From: Photobacterium angustum
GTDB lineage: Bacteria > Pseudomonadota > Gammaproteobacteria > Enterobacterales > Vibrionaceae
Assembly (NCBI RefSeq): GCF_003026365.1
Contig: NZ_PYOM01000013.1
Span: 62,001-126,000 of the forward strand
Length of the DNA: 64,000 nucleotides
Direction: 5' to 3'
Shown: positions 55,067 to 64,000 of the stretch, one piece after another
How the letters are laid out: each line of letters opens with the position of its first letter
Position numbering within the stretch: the stretch's first letter is position 1
Notes under the pieces: model-generated
What the model saw: the letters and a program-made list of their open reading frames with translations, nothing else
What the model was told of the DNA's origin: nothing
The model's database searches: none
Position numbers and translations under genes: made by a program

Positions 55067-56581
55067 ATGACTGTCATCCGCAAAGAAGACGTAATTAGTA
55101 GTGTGGCAGATGCATTACAATATATTTCTTATTACCACCCACTGGATTTTGTGCAAGCTTTAGAAAAAGCCTATAACAAAGAGCAAAGCCAAGCCGCAAA
55201 AGATGCGATTGCACAGATTTTAATAAACTCTCGTATGTCTGCCGAAGGGCATCGTCCAATCTGTCAAGACACAGGGATCGTTACCTGTTTCGTGAAGATT
55301 GGTATGAACGTACAGTGGGATAGCGATCTTACTGTACAGCAGATGATTGATGAAGGTGTGCGTCAAGGTTATACCAACCAAGATAACCCATTGCGTGCAT
55401 CGGTTGTTGCGGACCCTGCTGGTCGTCGTATTAATACGAAAGATAATGCGCCTGCTGTTGTTCATATTGATATGGTGCCAGGTGATAAGGTTGAAATTCA
55501 GTTAGCAGCTAAAGGTGGCGGCTCTGAAAATAAAACTAAAATGGTGATGTTGAATCCATCTGATGATATTGCTGAGTGGGTTGAAAAAACAGTACCACTG
55601 ATGGGAGCTGGCTGGTGTCCTCCTGGTATGTTGGGTATTGGTATAGGCGGAACAGCAGAGAAAGCGGCTGTGCTTGCGAAAGAATCATTAATGGAATCAA
55701 TTGATATTCATGAATTGAAAGAGCGTGGAGCACAAACAACAGAAGAAGCATTACGTTTAGATATCTTCGATCGTGTCAACAAACTTGGTATTGGTGCGCA
55801 AGGCTTAGGTGGTTTAACAACAGTTCTTGATATAAAAATCAAATCTGCACCAACACATGCAGCATCGAAGCCTGTTTGTATGATCCCTAACTGTGCCGCA
55901 ACACGTCACGTGCACTTTACTTTAGATGGTACTGGTCCTGCAGAATTAACACCACCTAAGTTAGAAGATTGGCCTGAAGTGACATGGGAAGTGGGCGATA
56001 GCGTTCGTCGCGTAAATTTAGATACGGTTACGAAAGCAGATGTTCAAGAGTGGAAATCAGGTGAGACTGTTTTAATGTCTGGTAAGATTTTAACTGGTCG
56101 TGATGCTGCGCATAAACGTATTCAAGAAATGTTAGCCAAAGGTGAAGGTTTACCTGAAGGCGTTGATTTCAATAATCGTTTCATTTACTACGTTGGTCCT
56201 GTTGATGCAGTGGGTGATGAAGTCGTGGGTCCTGCTGGTCCTACAACATCAACGCGTATGGATAAATTTACCGACATGATGTTAGGTGAAACGGGTCTAA
56301 CGGGAATGATTGGTAAGGCTGAGCGTGGTCCCGCGGCGATCGAGTCAATCAAGCAGCATAAAGCTGTTTACTTAATGGCTGTGGGTGGCGCTGCTTATTT
56401 AGTTGCCAAAGCTATTAAAAAATCACGTGTAGTGGCGTTTGAAGATCTTGGTATGGAAGCGATTTATGAATTTGAAGTCGAAGATATGCCAGTAACAGTA
56501 GCTGTTGATTCTAATGGTACTAATGCTCATCAAACAGGCCCTGATACATGGCGTGTAAATATCGCTGAAATGGAAAAGTAA
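55067..56581 (+). CDS. Class I fumarate hydratase (iron-sulfur)
   Basis: The product is 504 residues. It interconverts fumarate and L-malate with a [4Fe-4S] cluster. Two strong cluster-cysteine contexts are GHRPICQDTG and CMIPNCAATRH; a third is likely in the GAGWCPPG loop. The C-terminal beta domain holds GKILTGRDAAHKRI and AVGGAAYLVAKAI. It is of the FumA/FumB two-domain type; I cannot separate these so no symbol is given. GAGGG precedes the ATG. Divergent from pabB. Confidence 0.94.
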   Translation: MTVIRKEDVISSVADALQYISYYHPLDFVQALEKAYNKEQSQAAKDAIAQILINSRMSAEGHRPICQDTGIVTCFVKIGMNVQWDSDLTVQQMIDEGVRQGYTNQDNPLRASVVADPAGRRINTKDNAPAVVHIDMVPGDKVEIQLAAKGGGSENKTKMVMLNPSDDIAEWVEKTVPLMGAGWCPPGMLGIGIGGTAEKAAVLAKESLMESIDIHELKERGAQTTEEALRLDIFDRVNKLGIGAQGLGGLTTVLDIKIKSAPTHAASKPVCMIPNCAATRHVHFTLDGTGPAELTPPKLEDWPEVTWEVGDSVRRVNLDTVTKADVQEWKSGETVLMSGKILTGRDAAHKRIQEMLAKGEGLPEGVDFNNRFIYYVGPVDAVGDEVVGPAGPTTSTRMDKFTDMMLGETGLTGMIGKAERGPAAIESIKQHKAVYLMAVGGAAYLVAKAIKKSRVVAFEDLGMEAIYEFEVEDMPVTVAVDSNGTNAHQTGPDTWRVNIAEMEK

Positions 56582-56601
56582 GCTATATAAGCATATGTAA
56601 G

Positions 56602-56628
56602 AAAAGGAGCCTTGTGCTCCTTTTTTTA
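56602..56628 (+). terminator. Rho-independent terminator of the fumarase gene
   Basis: AAAGGAGC / GCTCCTTT stem, 5-nt loop, T7. Confidence 0.9.
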
Positions 56629-56785
56629 TTGTTTCTTTTAGCTTAAAAGGATTGTGATATTGACTCTATTTTCATATATGAAACAAGATTGTTAACTTAA
56701 AAGCCTCTACTATTCATAGATATATATTTTTTCATACATTTTTTAACAATAGTAAGATTTAGTATGAAACATCATGGAGAGTAGT

Positions 56786-57823
56786 ATGAGATATCGCTTT
56801 TTTGCGGCATTGTTTACATGCTTAGCATTAATTGGCTGCAAGGATGATAAATCAGCGATTGCTGAGCCTGAGTCTCGACCGGTTAAATTACAATCAGTTT
56901 CAGTAGGTAATAATGAATCACAACGGGCGTTTCCTGCGATTGTTGAGGCTGGAGATAAAGCCGTTTTAGCTTTTCGCGTTTCAGGTCAACTTGCTAGTGT
57001 CGATGTTCACCCCGGCCAATTTGTGACGAAAGGACAGATACTTGCAACATTAAATAGCGATGAATTTTCACTGCTAGTGAAGCAGGCACAAGCGCAATAT
57101 GATTTAGCGAATGTGCAATTTAAGCGTGATAAAGAATTACGGAAAAAAAATGTAGTATCAGAGTTAGATTACGATGCCTCTAAAGCTAACTTAAAACAGG
57201 CAAAAGCTTCATTAGATAAAGCAATATCGAATTTAAGTTATGCCAAGCTTATCGCACCTTATGACGGGCACCTTTCTTTATCCATGGTTGAAAACTATGA
57301 ATATATCAGTGCTAAACAGCCTGTAATGCATATTCAAAGTGCTAAATTGATCAATATGACATTTCAGCTACCTGATTATCTTTTAGCGCGCTTTCAAGGT
57401 CATGCCGAAAATATTAATCCTACCGTAGCTTTCGATACCTTAACTAATCAAACCTTTCCAGCACAATTTAAAGAAATTGATACGGAGCCTGATAGCAAAA
57501 CATCCAGTTATAAAGTAACACTCTCAATGGCACGTCCGGAAGGCAGCAATATCATGCCGGGAATGTCTGGTAGCGTGACAATTGTTCTGCCACAAGGAAA
57601 TGCAGGCGCAATACCTATGCGTGCGATCATTACTGAAGACAGTAAAAACTATGTTTGGCGTGTTGATGATAATCAGCAAGTTGTAAGAACTGAAGTCAAA
57701 TTAGATAACAATAATCGTGTGATATCAGGTTTAGAAGATGGTGATGTTATAGCAACTTCTGGTGTTTCTGAATTGCAATCAGGTCAGAAGGTCCGCTCAT
57801 GGATCAAGGAGCGTGGATTATGA
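56786..57823 (+). CDS. RND efflux periplasmic adaptor protein 1 (lipoprotein)
   Basis: The product is 345 residues. The second ATG is chosen because GGAGAG sits five bases upstream of it and overlaps the first. The signal ends in LALIGC (Cys18), so it is lipid-anchored. The HlyD/MFP fold is evident: a lipoyl half-motif (VSGQLASVDVHPGQFVTKGQIL), a coiled-coil hairpin (about 75-125), the second lipoyl half (LIAPYDGHLSLSMVENYEYI), and a beta-barrel region. It precedes a second adaptor gene, overlapping it by four bases (ATGA). Confidence 0.92.
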   Translation: MRYRFFAALFTCLALIGCKDDKSAIAEPESRPVKLQSVSVGNNESQRAFPAIVEAGDKAVLAFRVSGQLASVDVHPGQFVTKGQILATLNSDEFSLLVKQAQAQYDLANVQFKRDKELRKKNVVSELDYDASKANLKQAKASLDKAISNLSYAKLIAPYDGHLSLSMVENYEYISAKQPVMHIQSAKLINMTFQLPDYLLARFQGHAENINPTVAFDTLTNQTFPAQFKEIDTEPDSKTSSYKVTLSMARPEGSNIMPGMSGSVTIVLPQGNAGAIPMRAIITEDSKNYVWRVDDNQQVVRTEVKLDNNNRVISGLEDGDVIATSGVSELQSGQKVRSWIKERGL

Positions 57824-58914
57824 TCAAACGTTATCGTTTATTGACATTGCTTATCTGTACAACATGGTTACTCCAAGGTTGTGAGAAACCAAGTGTTGAG
57901 CCGCGCGAAGCGCAACTACGAGTCAAGGTACAGCAGGTACAGTCAGGCAAACAATCACCGAAATTAACGTTTCCAGCAGTGGCATCGGCGGCTGATAAAT
58001 CTATTTTATCGTTTCGTATTGCTGGAGAAATTACGCAAATATTAGTGCGTTCAGGAGACACCGTTAAAAAAGGGCAGGTATTAGCGCGATTAGATCCACG
58101 TGATTACACATTAGAGGTGGATGATGCTCAAGCTAAATACAATGTTATTGATAGCCAATACCGCCGTTCAGCAACATTATTAAAAAATGGCTATTTACCT
58201 CAGTCTCAATTTGATGAGTTAAAAGCGAAGCGAAGTATTGCGAAAGCAAATCTTGATTTAGCCAAATTAAAGTTAAGTTTTACAGTGCTAAAAGCCCCAT
58301 TTAGTGGTGTGATTTCAACTATTCCCGTTGAGCAATTTGAAAATATCAAAGTAGGTCAGCAGATTATGAATATTCATAGCGCTGATTCTGTTGATATCGA
58401 GATCCAAGCGCCTGATATGATTTATTCCAAGCAAAGTATCTTGGATGTTAATAAAGCACAGGGTTCTTCCTCGAAAGTCATTTTACCCAATAATGAAAAA
58501 TACGTGGTGACATTAAAAGAATTTACCACTGAACCAGATCCAGAATCGGGTTCATTTTTAGTGACCTTAACGATGCCGATGCCCAAAGATCAGTTCATTT
58601 TGGAAGGCATGCCCGTTGAAGTTGAGGCTGATGCTCAGAAGTTACAAGTTTATCAAGTTGGGCAGCAAATCGTGCCTCTTGAAGCCTTATTTAATTTAGA
58701 CGGTGATGATATCGCCTCAGATCAGAAATATGTTTGGATACTGACACCAGACAATACGGTGTCGAAACGCCTTGTGGTAACAGATAAAGTTGTGCCTGAA
58801 GGGGTGCGATTAAAATCTGGTGTTAAACAAGGGGAACAGGTTGTTGTTACAGGCGTTAACCGCTTACGAGAGGGACAAAAAGTGGTGGTATTGGCTAAGG
58901 AGGGACAACAATAA
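57820..58914 (+). CDS. RND efflux periplasmic adaptor protein 2 (lipoprotein)
   Basis: The product is 364 residues from the ATG that overlaps the stop of adaptor 1 and has AAGGAG upstream. The signal ends in LLQGC (Cys21). Lipoyl halves are seen at FRIAGEITQILVRSGDTVKKGQVL and VLKAPFSGVISTIPVEQF, flanking a coiled-coil hairpin. It is clearly a paralogue of adaptor 1. The gene ends in TAATG, overlapping the pump start by one base. Two different adaptors with one pump may form a mixed hexamer. Confidence 0.92.
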   Translation: MIKRYRLLTLLICTTWLLQGCEKPSVEPREAQLRVKVQQVQSGKQSPKLTFPAVASAADKSILSFRIAGEITQILVRSGDTVKKGQVLARLDPRDYTLEVDDAQAKYNVIDSQYRRSATLLKNGYLPQSQFDELKAKRSIAKANLDLAKLKLSFTVLKAPFSGVISTIPVEQFENIKVGQQIMNIHSADSVDIEIQAPDMIYSKQSILDVNKAQGSSSKVILPNNEKYVVTLKEFTTEPDPESGSFLVTLTMPMPKDQFILEGMPVEVEADAQKLQVYQVGQQIVPLEALFNLDGDDIASDQKYVWILTPDNTVSKRLVVTDKVVPEGVRLKSGVKQGEQVVVTGVNRLREGQKVVVLAKEGQQ

Positions 58915-61900
58915 TGAAGCAAGATATCGCGACTTATTTCATTAAGAATAAAGTGATCAGCTGGATGCTGACGCTAATATTTCTTGTCGGTGGCACCTTT
59001 TCTTTCTTTGGTTTAGGCCAATTAGAAGATCCGGCATTTACTATTAAAGACGCTATGGTTGTTACCTCTTACCCAGGGGCGACACCACAGCAAGTTGAAG
59101 AAGAAGTGACCTATCCTATAGAAAAAGCGATTCAGCAGTTAACTTATGTTGATGAAGTGAATTCGATTTCGAGTCGAGGATTGTCACAAATCACAGTGAC
59201 CATGAAAAACAATTATGGCCCTGACGATTTACCACAAATTTGGGATGAATTACGCCGTAAGGTCAATGATATATCCTCGAACTTACCTCCAGGTGTCGCA
59301 AAGCCTAAAGTCATTGATGATTTCGGTGATGTTTACGGTATTTTGTTAGCAATAACGGGGGATGGTTATAGCTATAAAGAGCTCAGTGACTATGTTGATT
59401 ACTTGCGCCGAGAAATTGAACTTGTCGATGGCGTAGGAAAAGTGGGGGTTACCGGCAATCAGCAAGAGCAAGTATTCATTGAAATCTCAATGCAGCGACT
59501 CAGTAGCCTTGGCATTTCGTTAGATACAATTTACAACATTTTAGCGACACAAAATTTAGTCACGAGTGCAGGCGCAGTTCGTATTGGCGATGAATATGTT
59601 CGTGTTCATCCTACCGGTGAGTTTAAAAATGTTGATGAGTTGGGCGATTTAATCATTACCGATAAAGGCGCTAATGGGCTGATTTACCTTCGAGATGTGG
59701 CTGAGATCAAAAAAGGTTTTAAGGAAATTCCTGATAACTTAGTTAGCTTTAACGGTAAAGAAGCGCTGAACGTCGGCATTTCTTTTGTCGCTGGGGTTAA
59801 TGTTGTAGACGTAGGTCAACGGGTTATGCAAAGACTGGCTGAACTGAAAGAGCAACAGCCAGTGGGTATCGATATTGATGCAGTATATAGTCAGCCGATT
59901 GAAGTTGATAAGTCAGTAAGTGGTTTCGTTGTTAGTTTAGGGCAGGCTGTTGCCATTGTTATTGTGGTGCTACTGTTCTTTATGGGGCTTCGCTCAGGCT
60001 TACTGATTGGTTTAATCTTGCTTCTGACTGTTTTAGGCACCTTTGTGTTTATGAAGTGGTTAGCGATCGATTTACAACGTATCTCGTTAGGTGCCCTAGT
60101 TATTGCACTGGGTATGCTGGTGGATAATGCCATTGTAGTGGTCGAAGGGATACTGATAGGCATGCAGAAGGGGCGAACGCGAATGCAAGCGGCTTCTGAC
60201 ATTGTGACTCAAACCAAGTGGCCACTGCTAGGGGCAACAGTCATTGCGGTAATGGCATTTGCGCCAATTGGTTTATCGCAAGATTCAACGGGTGAATATT
60301 GTCGAACACTGTTTACGGTGCTTCTGATCTCACTGATGTTGAGTTGGTTTACAGCGATATCGTTAACGCCCTTCTTTGCGGATCTTTTCTTTAAAAACGT
60401 CAAAGTGGATCAAGATAGTGATCAAAAAGATCCGTATGGCGGTATTTTCTTCACCGTATACCGTAAGTCATTAGAGTTTTGTATGCGTCGCGCCTGGCTA
60501 ACAGTGATCACTTTGATCTTGATGTTAGGTGTTAGCTTATATGGCTTTACATTATTGAAACAATCGTTCTTTCCTGCATCTACAACGCCAATGTTCATGG
60601 TGGATGTATGGCTTCCTGAAGGTACCGATATCCGTGCAACCAATAATACGCTAAAACAGCTTGAGAAAGTGGTCGCAGCGGAAAAGGGCGTAGAATACGT
60701 TAGTTCAAGTGCGGGTAAAGGTTCGCAACGTTTTATGTTGACGTACGCACCAGAGAAAAGTTACGCCGCTTATGGTGAGTTAATTGTGCGTGTTGACTCA
60801 TTTGATAGTGTTGTTCCTGTGATGAAAAATTTCCGTGAACAATTAGATAAACAATTTCCCGAAATTGAATACAAAGCCAAACTAGTCATGCTAGGGCCTT
60901 CATCCGGCGCTAAAATTGAAGCGAGAATTGTTGGATCAGATCCAACAGTACTACGTGGTATTGCGTCGCAAGTGGTGGATGTGATGAATGCAGATCCTGG
61001 TGCATTTAATATTCGCCATGACTGGCGAGAGCGTACCAAAGTTATTGAGCCTATATTTAATGAAAGCCAAGCAAGACGGTACGGTATCACTAAAAAAGAT
61101 GTTGATGAATTACTGCAGATGGCATTTTCAGGGATCAATATTGGTCTCTATCGTGAGGGTACAAACCTCATGCCAATCGTGGCACGTTTGCCTGAAGATG
61201 AGCGAGTCGACATTAGTACCATAGAAGGCATGAAGATCTGGAGCCCTGCTATTCAAGGTTATATTCCACTGCAACAAGTGGTGCTAGGTGTCAATGTTCG
61301 TTGGGAAGATCCATTAGTGGTGCGTAAAAATCGTAAACGTGTGTTAACGGTAATGGCGGATCCAGATCCTATTGGTGAAGAAACGGCAGCGACAGTACAA
61401 AAACGTATTATGCCAGCAATCGCAGATATTGAACTGCCAGAGGGGTACGCCTTGGAATGGGGGGGCGAGTATGAATCATCAGCAGACGCGCAAGCCTCGT
61501 TATTTCAAACGATGCCGATGGGTTATTTGGCGATGTTCTTAATTACTATTTTGCTTTTCAATAAGGTAAAGGAAGCATTAATCGTTTGGGCAACCGTGCC
61601 ATTGGCAATCATTGGTGTGACATTAGGTTTGTTGTTACTTAATACGCCATTTGGTTTCATGGCGTTACTTGGTTTCTTAAGTTTGTCCGGTATGTTAGTG
61701 AAAAACGGTATCGTATTGCTTGATCAAATCGAGATTGAGATAGCCAGTGGTAAAGAGAAATATTTAGCCGTGTTAGATGCGGCTGTCAGTCGTGTGCGTC
61801 CTGTGTGTATGGCAGCTATTACCACTGTTTTAGGTATGTTACCTCTATTACCAGATGTGTTCTTTAAGCCAATGGCAGTGACTATTATGTTTGGTTTAAG

Positions 61901-61988
61901 TTTCGCGACCGTATTAACCTTAATCGTTGTTCCGGTGCTATATCGTTTATTCCATAAGCTGAAAGTGCCGACAAAAGAAACTGCTTAA
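58914..61988 (+). CDS. RND multidrug-type efflux pump, inner-membrane subunit
   Basis: The product is 1024 residues, the AcrB family length. Twelve membrane helices are expected, two large periplasmic loops (about 33-335 and 555-870), and family motifs YPGATPQQVEEEVTYPIEKA, the SLGALVIALGMLVDNAIVVVEG helix 4 and GFLSLSGMLVKNGIVLLDQIE. In helix 4 one proton-relay position is Asp-Asn (LVDNA) rather than the Asp-Asp of AcrB, as also occurs in other RND subfamilies. It is driven by proton motive force. No outer-membrane factor is encoded, so it probably uses a TolC made elsewhere. Substrates unknown. Confidence 0.93.
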   Translation: MKQDIATYFIKNKVISWMLTLIFLVGGTFSFFGLGQLEDPAFTIKDAMVVTSYPGATPQQVEEEVTYPIEKAIQQLTYVDEVNSISSRGLSQITVTMKNNYGPDDLPQIWDELRRKVNDISSNLPPGVAKPKVIDDFGDVYGILLAITGDGYSYKELSDYVDYLRREIELVDGVGKVGVTGNQQEQVFIEISMQRLSSLGISLDTIYNILATQNLVTSAGAVRIGDEYVRVHPTGEFKNVDELGDLIITDKGANGLIYLRDVAEIKKGFKEIPDNLVSFNGKEALNVGISFVAGVNVVDVGQRVMQRLAELKEQQPVGIDIDAVYSQPIEVDKSVSGFVVSLGQAVAIVIVVLLFFMGLRSGLLIGLILLLTVLGTFVFMKWLAIDLQRISLGALVIALGMLVDNAIVVVEGILIGMQKGRTRMQAASDIVTQTKWPLLGATVIAVMAFAPIGLSQDSTGEYCRTLFTVLLISLMLSWFTAISLTPFFADLFFKNVKVDQDSDQKDPYGGIFFTVYRKSLEFCMRRAWLTVITLILMLGVSLYGFTLLKQSFFPASTTPMFMVDVWLPEGTDIRATNNTLKQLEKVVAAEKGVEYVSSSAGKGSQRFMLTYAPEKSYAAYGELIVRVDSFDSVVPVMKNFREQLDKQFPEIEYKAKLVMLGPSSGAKIEARIVGSDPTVLRGIASQVVDVMNADPGAFNIRHDWRERTKVIEPIFNESQARRYGITKKDVDELLQMAFSGINIGLYREGTNLMPIVARLPEDERVDISTIEGMKIWSPAIQGYIPLQQVVLGVNVRWEDPLVVRKNRKRVLTVMADPDPIGEETAATVQKRIMPAIADIELPEGYALEWGGEYESSADAQASLFQTMPMGYLAMFLITILLFNKVKEALIVWATVPLAIIGVTLGLLLLNTPFGFMALLGFLSLSGMLVKNGIVLLDQIEIEIASGKEKYLAVLDAAVSRVRPVCMAAITTVLGMLPLLPDVFFKPMAVTIMFGLSFATVLTLIVVPVLYRLFHKLKVPTKETA

Positions 61989-62012
61989 TGCGGTATTAAA
62001 TTAACAGCAATT

Positions 62013-62046
62013 AAAAAGGCTTCCGATTCGGAAGCCTTTATTTTTT
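62013..62046 (+). terminator. Terminator of the RND operon
   Basis: AAAGGCTTCCG / CGGAAGCCTTT stem, 3-nt loop, T-rich tail. It lies between convergent genes. Confidence 0.9.
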
Positions 62047-62080
62047 ATGAGACTATTTAGCGTTTGATTAACTGCAGTGA

Positions 62081-63112
62081 TTAAGCATTCACTTTCCAGC
62101 TAATGGTTTCACCCGCTTTAATAGGTACTACCGTGTTGCTACCAAATTGCATTTCTTCTGCTACTGTCCACGACTCTTTTACAAGCGTAATCGTATCTGT
62201 ATTGCGTGGCAGGCCGTAAAAATCAGGGCCATTGAAGCTAGCAAAACCTTCTAACTTATCTAGTGCGCCAGCTTGCTCAAAGACTTCTGCATATAGCTCG
62301 ATTGCTGCGTGAGCAGTGTAAGAGCCAGCACAACCACACGCCGCTTCTTTCATGCCTTTTGCATGTGGTGCGGTATCGGTACCTAAGAAAAACTTCTTGC
62401 TACCACTGGTTGCTGCATCCACTAATGCTTGCTGGTGAGTGTTACGTTTTAAGATAGGCAAGCAGTAGAAGTGTGGGCGAATACCACCTGCTAGCATATG
62501 GTTACGGTTAAACATTAAGTGGTGAGCTGTAATGGTTGCAGCGACATTGTCACCGGCATTTTGAACAAACTTTACAGCATCTGCTGTCGTAATGTGTTCA
62601 AGTACAATTTTCATTGATGAAAATTCTTCAACAATAGGGCCTAGTACCGTATCAAGGAATGCTTTTTCACGATCGAAAATATCAACATGATTGTGTGTTA
62701 CTTCACCATGAATAAGAAGTGGCATACCAACTTCTTGCATCGCTTGTAATGCGGGACGAATTTTATCAATTGAAGTGACGCCAGAATCTGAGTTAGTCGT
62801 TGCGCCTGCAGGATAGAGTTTAGCTGCATATACATGACCCGATGCTTTGGCTTTCTTAATTTCTTCAGGTGATGTGTTATCAGTTAGGTAGATAACCATA
62901 AGTGGTGAGAAAGTCGGGTTTGGTTGAGCGTCAAGAATACGTTCACGGTAAGCTAAAGCTGATTCTGTATCAGTAACAGGAGGGATTAAATTAGGCATGA
63001 TGATCGCGCGCCCCATGTAACGGCTAATATCCCTTACTGTATCTTTTAATACATCGCCATCACGTAAATGTGTGTGCCAATCATCAGGACGAGTAATCGT
63101 TAATGTTGTCAT
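62081..63112 (-). CDS. pyrC: Dihydroorotase
   Basis: The product is 343 residues, the short type II class. It closes carbamoyl aspartate to dihydroorotate in pyrimidine synthesis. The zinc-binding HxH is in [12 protein letters not shown]; the carbamylated-lysine segment is [15 protein letters not shown]; later metal and catalytic residues lie in [15 protein letters not shown] and [20 protein letters not shown] precedes the ATG. A PurR-like box lies about 100 bases upstream. Confidence 0.96.
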   Translation of the reverse strand: MTTLTITRPDDWHTHLRDGDVLKDTVRDISRYMGRAIIMPNLIPPVTDTESALAYRERILDAQPNPTFSPLMVIYLTDNTSPEEIKKAKASGHVYAAKLYPAGATTNSDSGVTSIDKIRPALQAMQEVGMPLLIHGEVTHNHVDIFDREKAFLDTVLGPIVEEFSSMKIVLEHITTADAVKFVQNAGDNVAATITAHHLMFNRNHMLAGGIRPHFYCLPILKRNTHQQALVDAATSGSKKFFLGTDTAPHAKGMKEAACGCAGSYTAHAAIELYAEVFEQAGALDKLEGFASFNGPDFYGLPRNTDTITLVKESWTVAEEMQFGSNTVVPIKAGETISWKVNA

Positions 63113-63174
63113 TTTGTTTCCCTTCCAAAAAATTTGCCCGATTCTAAAAGTATCGTTGCGCTAAGTAAAGGTCA

Positions 63175-63207
63175 TTAATTCAACAGTCGGTTTGATTGTT
63201 GAATTAA
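63175..63207. repeat. 11-bp inverted repeat upstream of pyrC
   Basis: TTAATTCAACA / TGTTGAATTAA with an 11-nt loop, next to the PurR-like box. Role unknown; it could act as a weak terminator of the transporter or as an operator. Confidence 0.45.
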
Positions 63208-63208
63208 A

Positions 63209-63224
63209 AGGCAATCGTTTGCCA
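63209..63224. promoter_or_regulatory. PurR-type operator upstream of pyrC
   Basis: AGGCAATCGTTTGCCA matches 11 of the 12 fixed bases of the PurR consensus (counted by eye). In E. coli, pyrC is under PurR control, so the position makes functional sense. Confidence 0.65.
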
Positions 63225-63265
63225 AAAGAGAATATGATCACAGCACTTTAGTTAGAATCTGTGTA

Positions 63266-64000
63266 TCATTGTCCTTTTTTCTTCATGCTTATTACTGAAT
63301 AAACCACGAAGAGCATGCCTATTGCATGATAAAAAGTAAAAGGTTCATTAAGTAATGTGATAGCAAAAACTGCGGTAATTGCAGGGCCAACATTACTGGT
63401 TAAACTTAGTAATGATGGATTTAATTTTTGCATCGCGGCAGCAACAAAAAACGATGGCAACACAGTACAAAAGATCCCTAGCGCGATCCCAAGCAGGATA
63501 AGCATTGGATCTAGGTCGATCACATTGACACCTTGCCACTGACTTTGAATTAAAATAATGATCCCCGCAGATCCCATTCCGATACAGGTAAATAATTGGC
63601 TGCCCATTTGGGTAATTAACTTTTTGCTCATAATTAAGTAACAAGCGAAAACGAATGCGGATGCAATGGCCAATCCACTACCTAGCAAGACATTATTTCC
63701 CATGCTCCCTAGATCATGAAAAACAATAAAAGCGACACCAATATAGCCAAGTGCAATAGCTTTAAATGTACCTTGTGCTGGTTTTTGTTTTAGGACAAGC
63801 CAACTAATTAAAACGACGAAGCTTGGAAATAGAAAAATTAGTAGTCGTTCTAGTTGTGCGCTTATGTGTGCCATGGCTGCAATATCAAGGTATGACGCAA
63901 CATAGTAGCCTAAGACACCAATAGCGCTTGCCGTTAAACCATATCGTTTCAGGTTATCTCTGTGCTCTATTTTTCTTAATAGCCACATCATCATAACAAT
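63266..64000 (-). CDS. EamA/DMT-family transporter (5' partial)
   Basis: The frame stays open to the last base of the window, so the gene begins beyond it; about 244 residues are seen, and some 50-60 are missing from the ~300 normal for the family. It has the paired EamA repeats: ISAQLERLLIFLFPSFVVLISWLVLKQ in the first half and LNPSLLSLTSNVGPAITAVFAITLLNEPF in the second, with eight or more helices. Substrate unknown; drug/metabolite export is typical. Confidence 0.85.
   Translation of the reverse strand: MVMMMWLLRKIEHRDNLKRYGLTASAIGVLGYYVASYLDIAAMAHISAQLERLLIFLFPSFVVLISWLVLKQKPAQGTFKAIALGYIGVAFIVFHDLGSMGNNVLLGSGLAIASAFVFACYLIMSKKLITQMGSQLFTCIGMGSAGIIILIQSQWQGVNVIDLDPMLILLGIALGIFCTVLPSFFVAAAMQKLNPSLLSLTSNVGPAITAVFAITLLNEPFTFYHAIGMLFVVYSVISMKKKGQ

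Overview
This 64-kb window is chromosomal DNA from a gammaproteobacterium, most likely a member of the Vibrionaceae and plausibly Photobacterium. The main reasons are a FabV-type enoyl-ACP reductase, a FadE/PsrA-like pair, an OmpU/OmpL-like porin, an AT-rich base composition, and gene blocks whose order matches the E. coli/Vibrio core (cmk-rpsA-ihfB, lapAB-pyrF, sapABCDF-pspFABC-ycjXF-tyrR, pabB-nudL-sdaA). The genus is an inference. I see no rRNA, tRNA, CRISPR array, insertion sequence or prophage.

Layout. 1-6.1 kb: a 5'-truncated EIIC-EAL c-di-GMP phosphodiesterase, then an OmpR-type two-component system in one operon with a lipocalin lipoprotein and divergent from a five-repeat DUF5666-like lipoprotein, then a NUDIX hydrolase. 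6.2-13 kb: aroA, cmk, rpsA, ihfB, lapA, lapB and pyrF, with an S1 autoregulatory leader before rpsA and a PurR-type box before pyrF. 13-28.8 kb: the sap ABC transporter operon (minus strand), pspF, the divergent pspABC with a sigma-54 promoter, ycjX-ycjF, an unknown lipoprotein, a DUF1800/DUF1501 pair and tyrR. 28.8-33.9 kb: ogt, a RimJ-like acetyltransferase, pykA, hexR and a YeeZ-like protein. 33.9-36.7 kb: an OFA-family MFS transporter surrounded by unusual non-coding DNA. 36.7-41.3 kb: a psrA-like regulator with fadE, then fabV and a 41-residue zinc-ribbon gene. 41.4-47.1 kb: phoQ/phoP-like genes, ybjL, grxA and a porin. 47.8-54.9 kb: satP, an AraC regulator, sdaA, sdaC, nudL and pabB. 55-64 kb: class I fumarase, an RND efflux operon with two adaptor proteins, pyrC and a truncated EamA transporter.

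The most novel-looking element is a set of minus-strand small-RNA-like units next to the OFA transporter. Three intrinsic terminators, each ending in eight U residues in the RNA, lie 240 and 237 bp apart (33.9-34.5 kb). A related hairpin lies upstream of the transporter at 36.4 kb. In all four, a conserved motif (GCCACTAC or a close variant) sits 25-30 nt before the hairpin. This looks like a multicopy, possibly Hfq-dependent sRNA family.

Other points of interest are active-site or hinge substitutions in three regulators (TyrR Walker B Asp to Tyr, PspF GAFTGA to GSFTGA, PhoQ H-box Pro to Arg), PurR-like boxes at both pyrF and pyrC, a probable PsrA operator, a TyrR-autoregulated promoter, and strong inverted repeats without a clear role.
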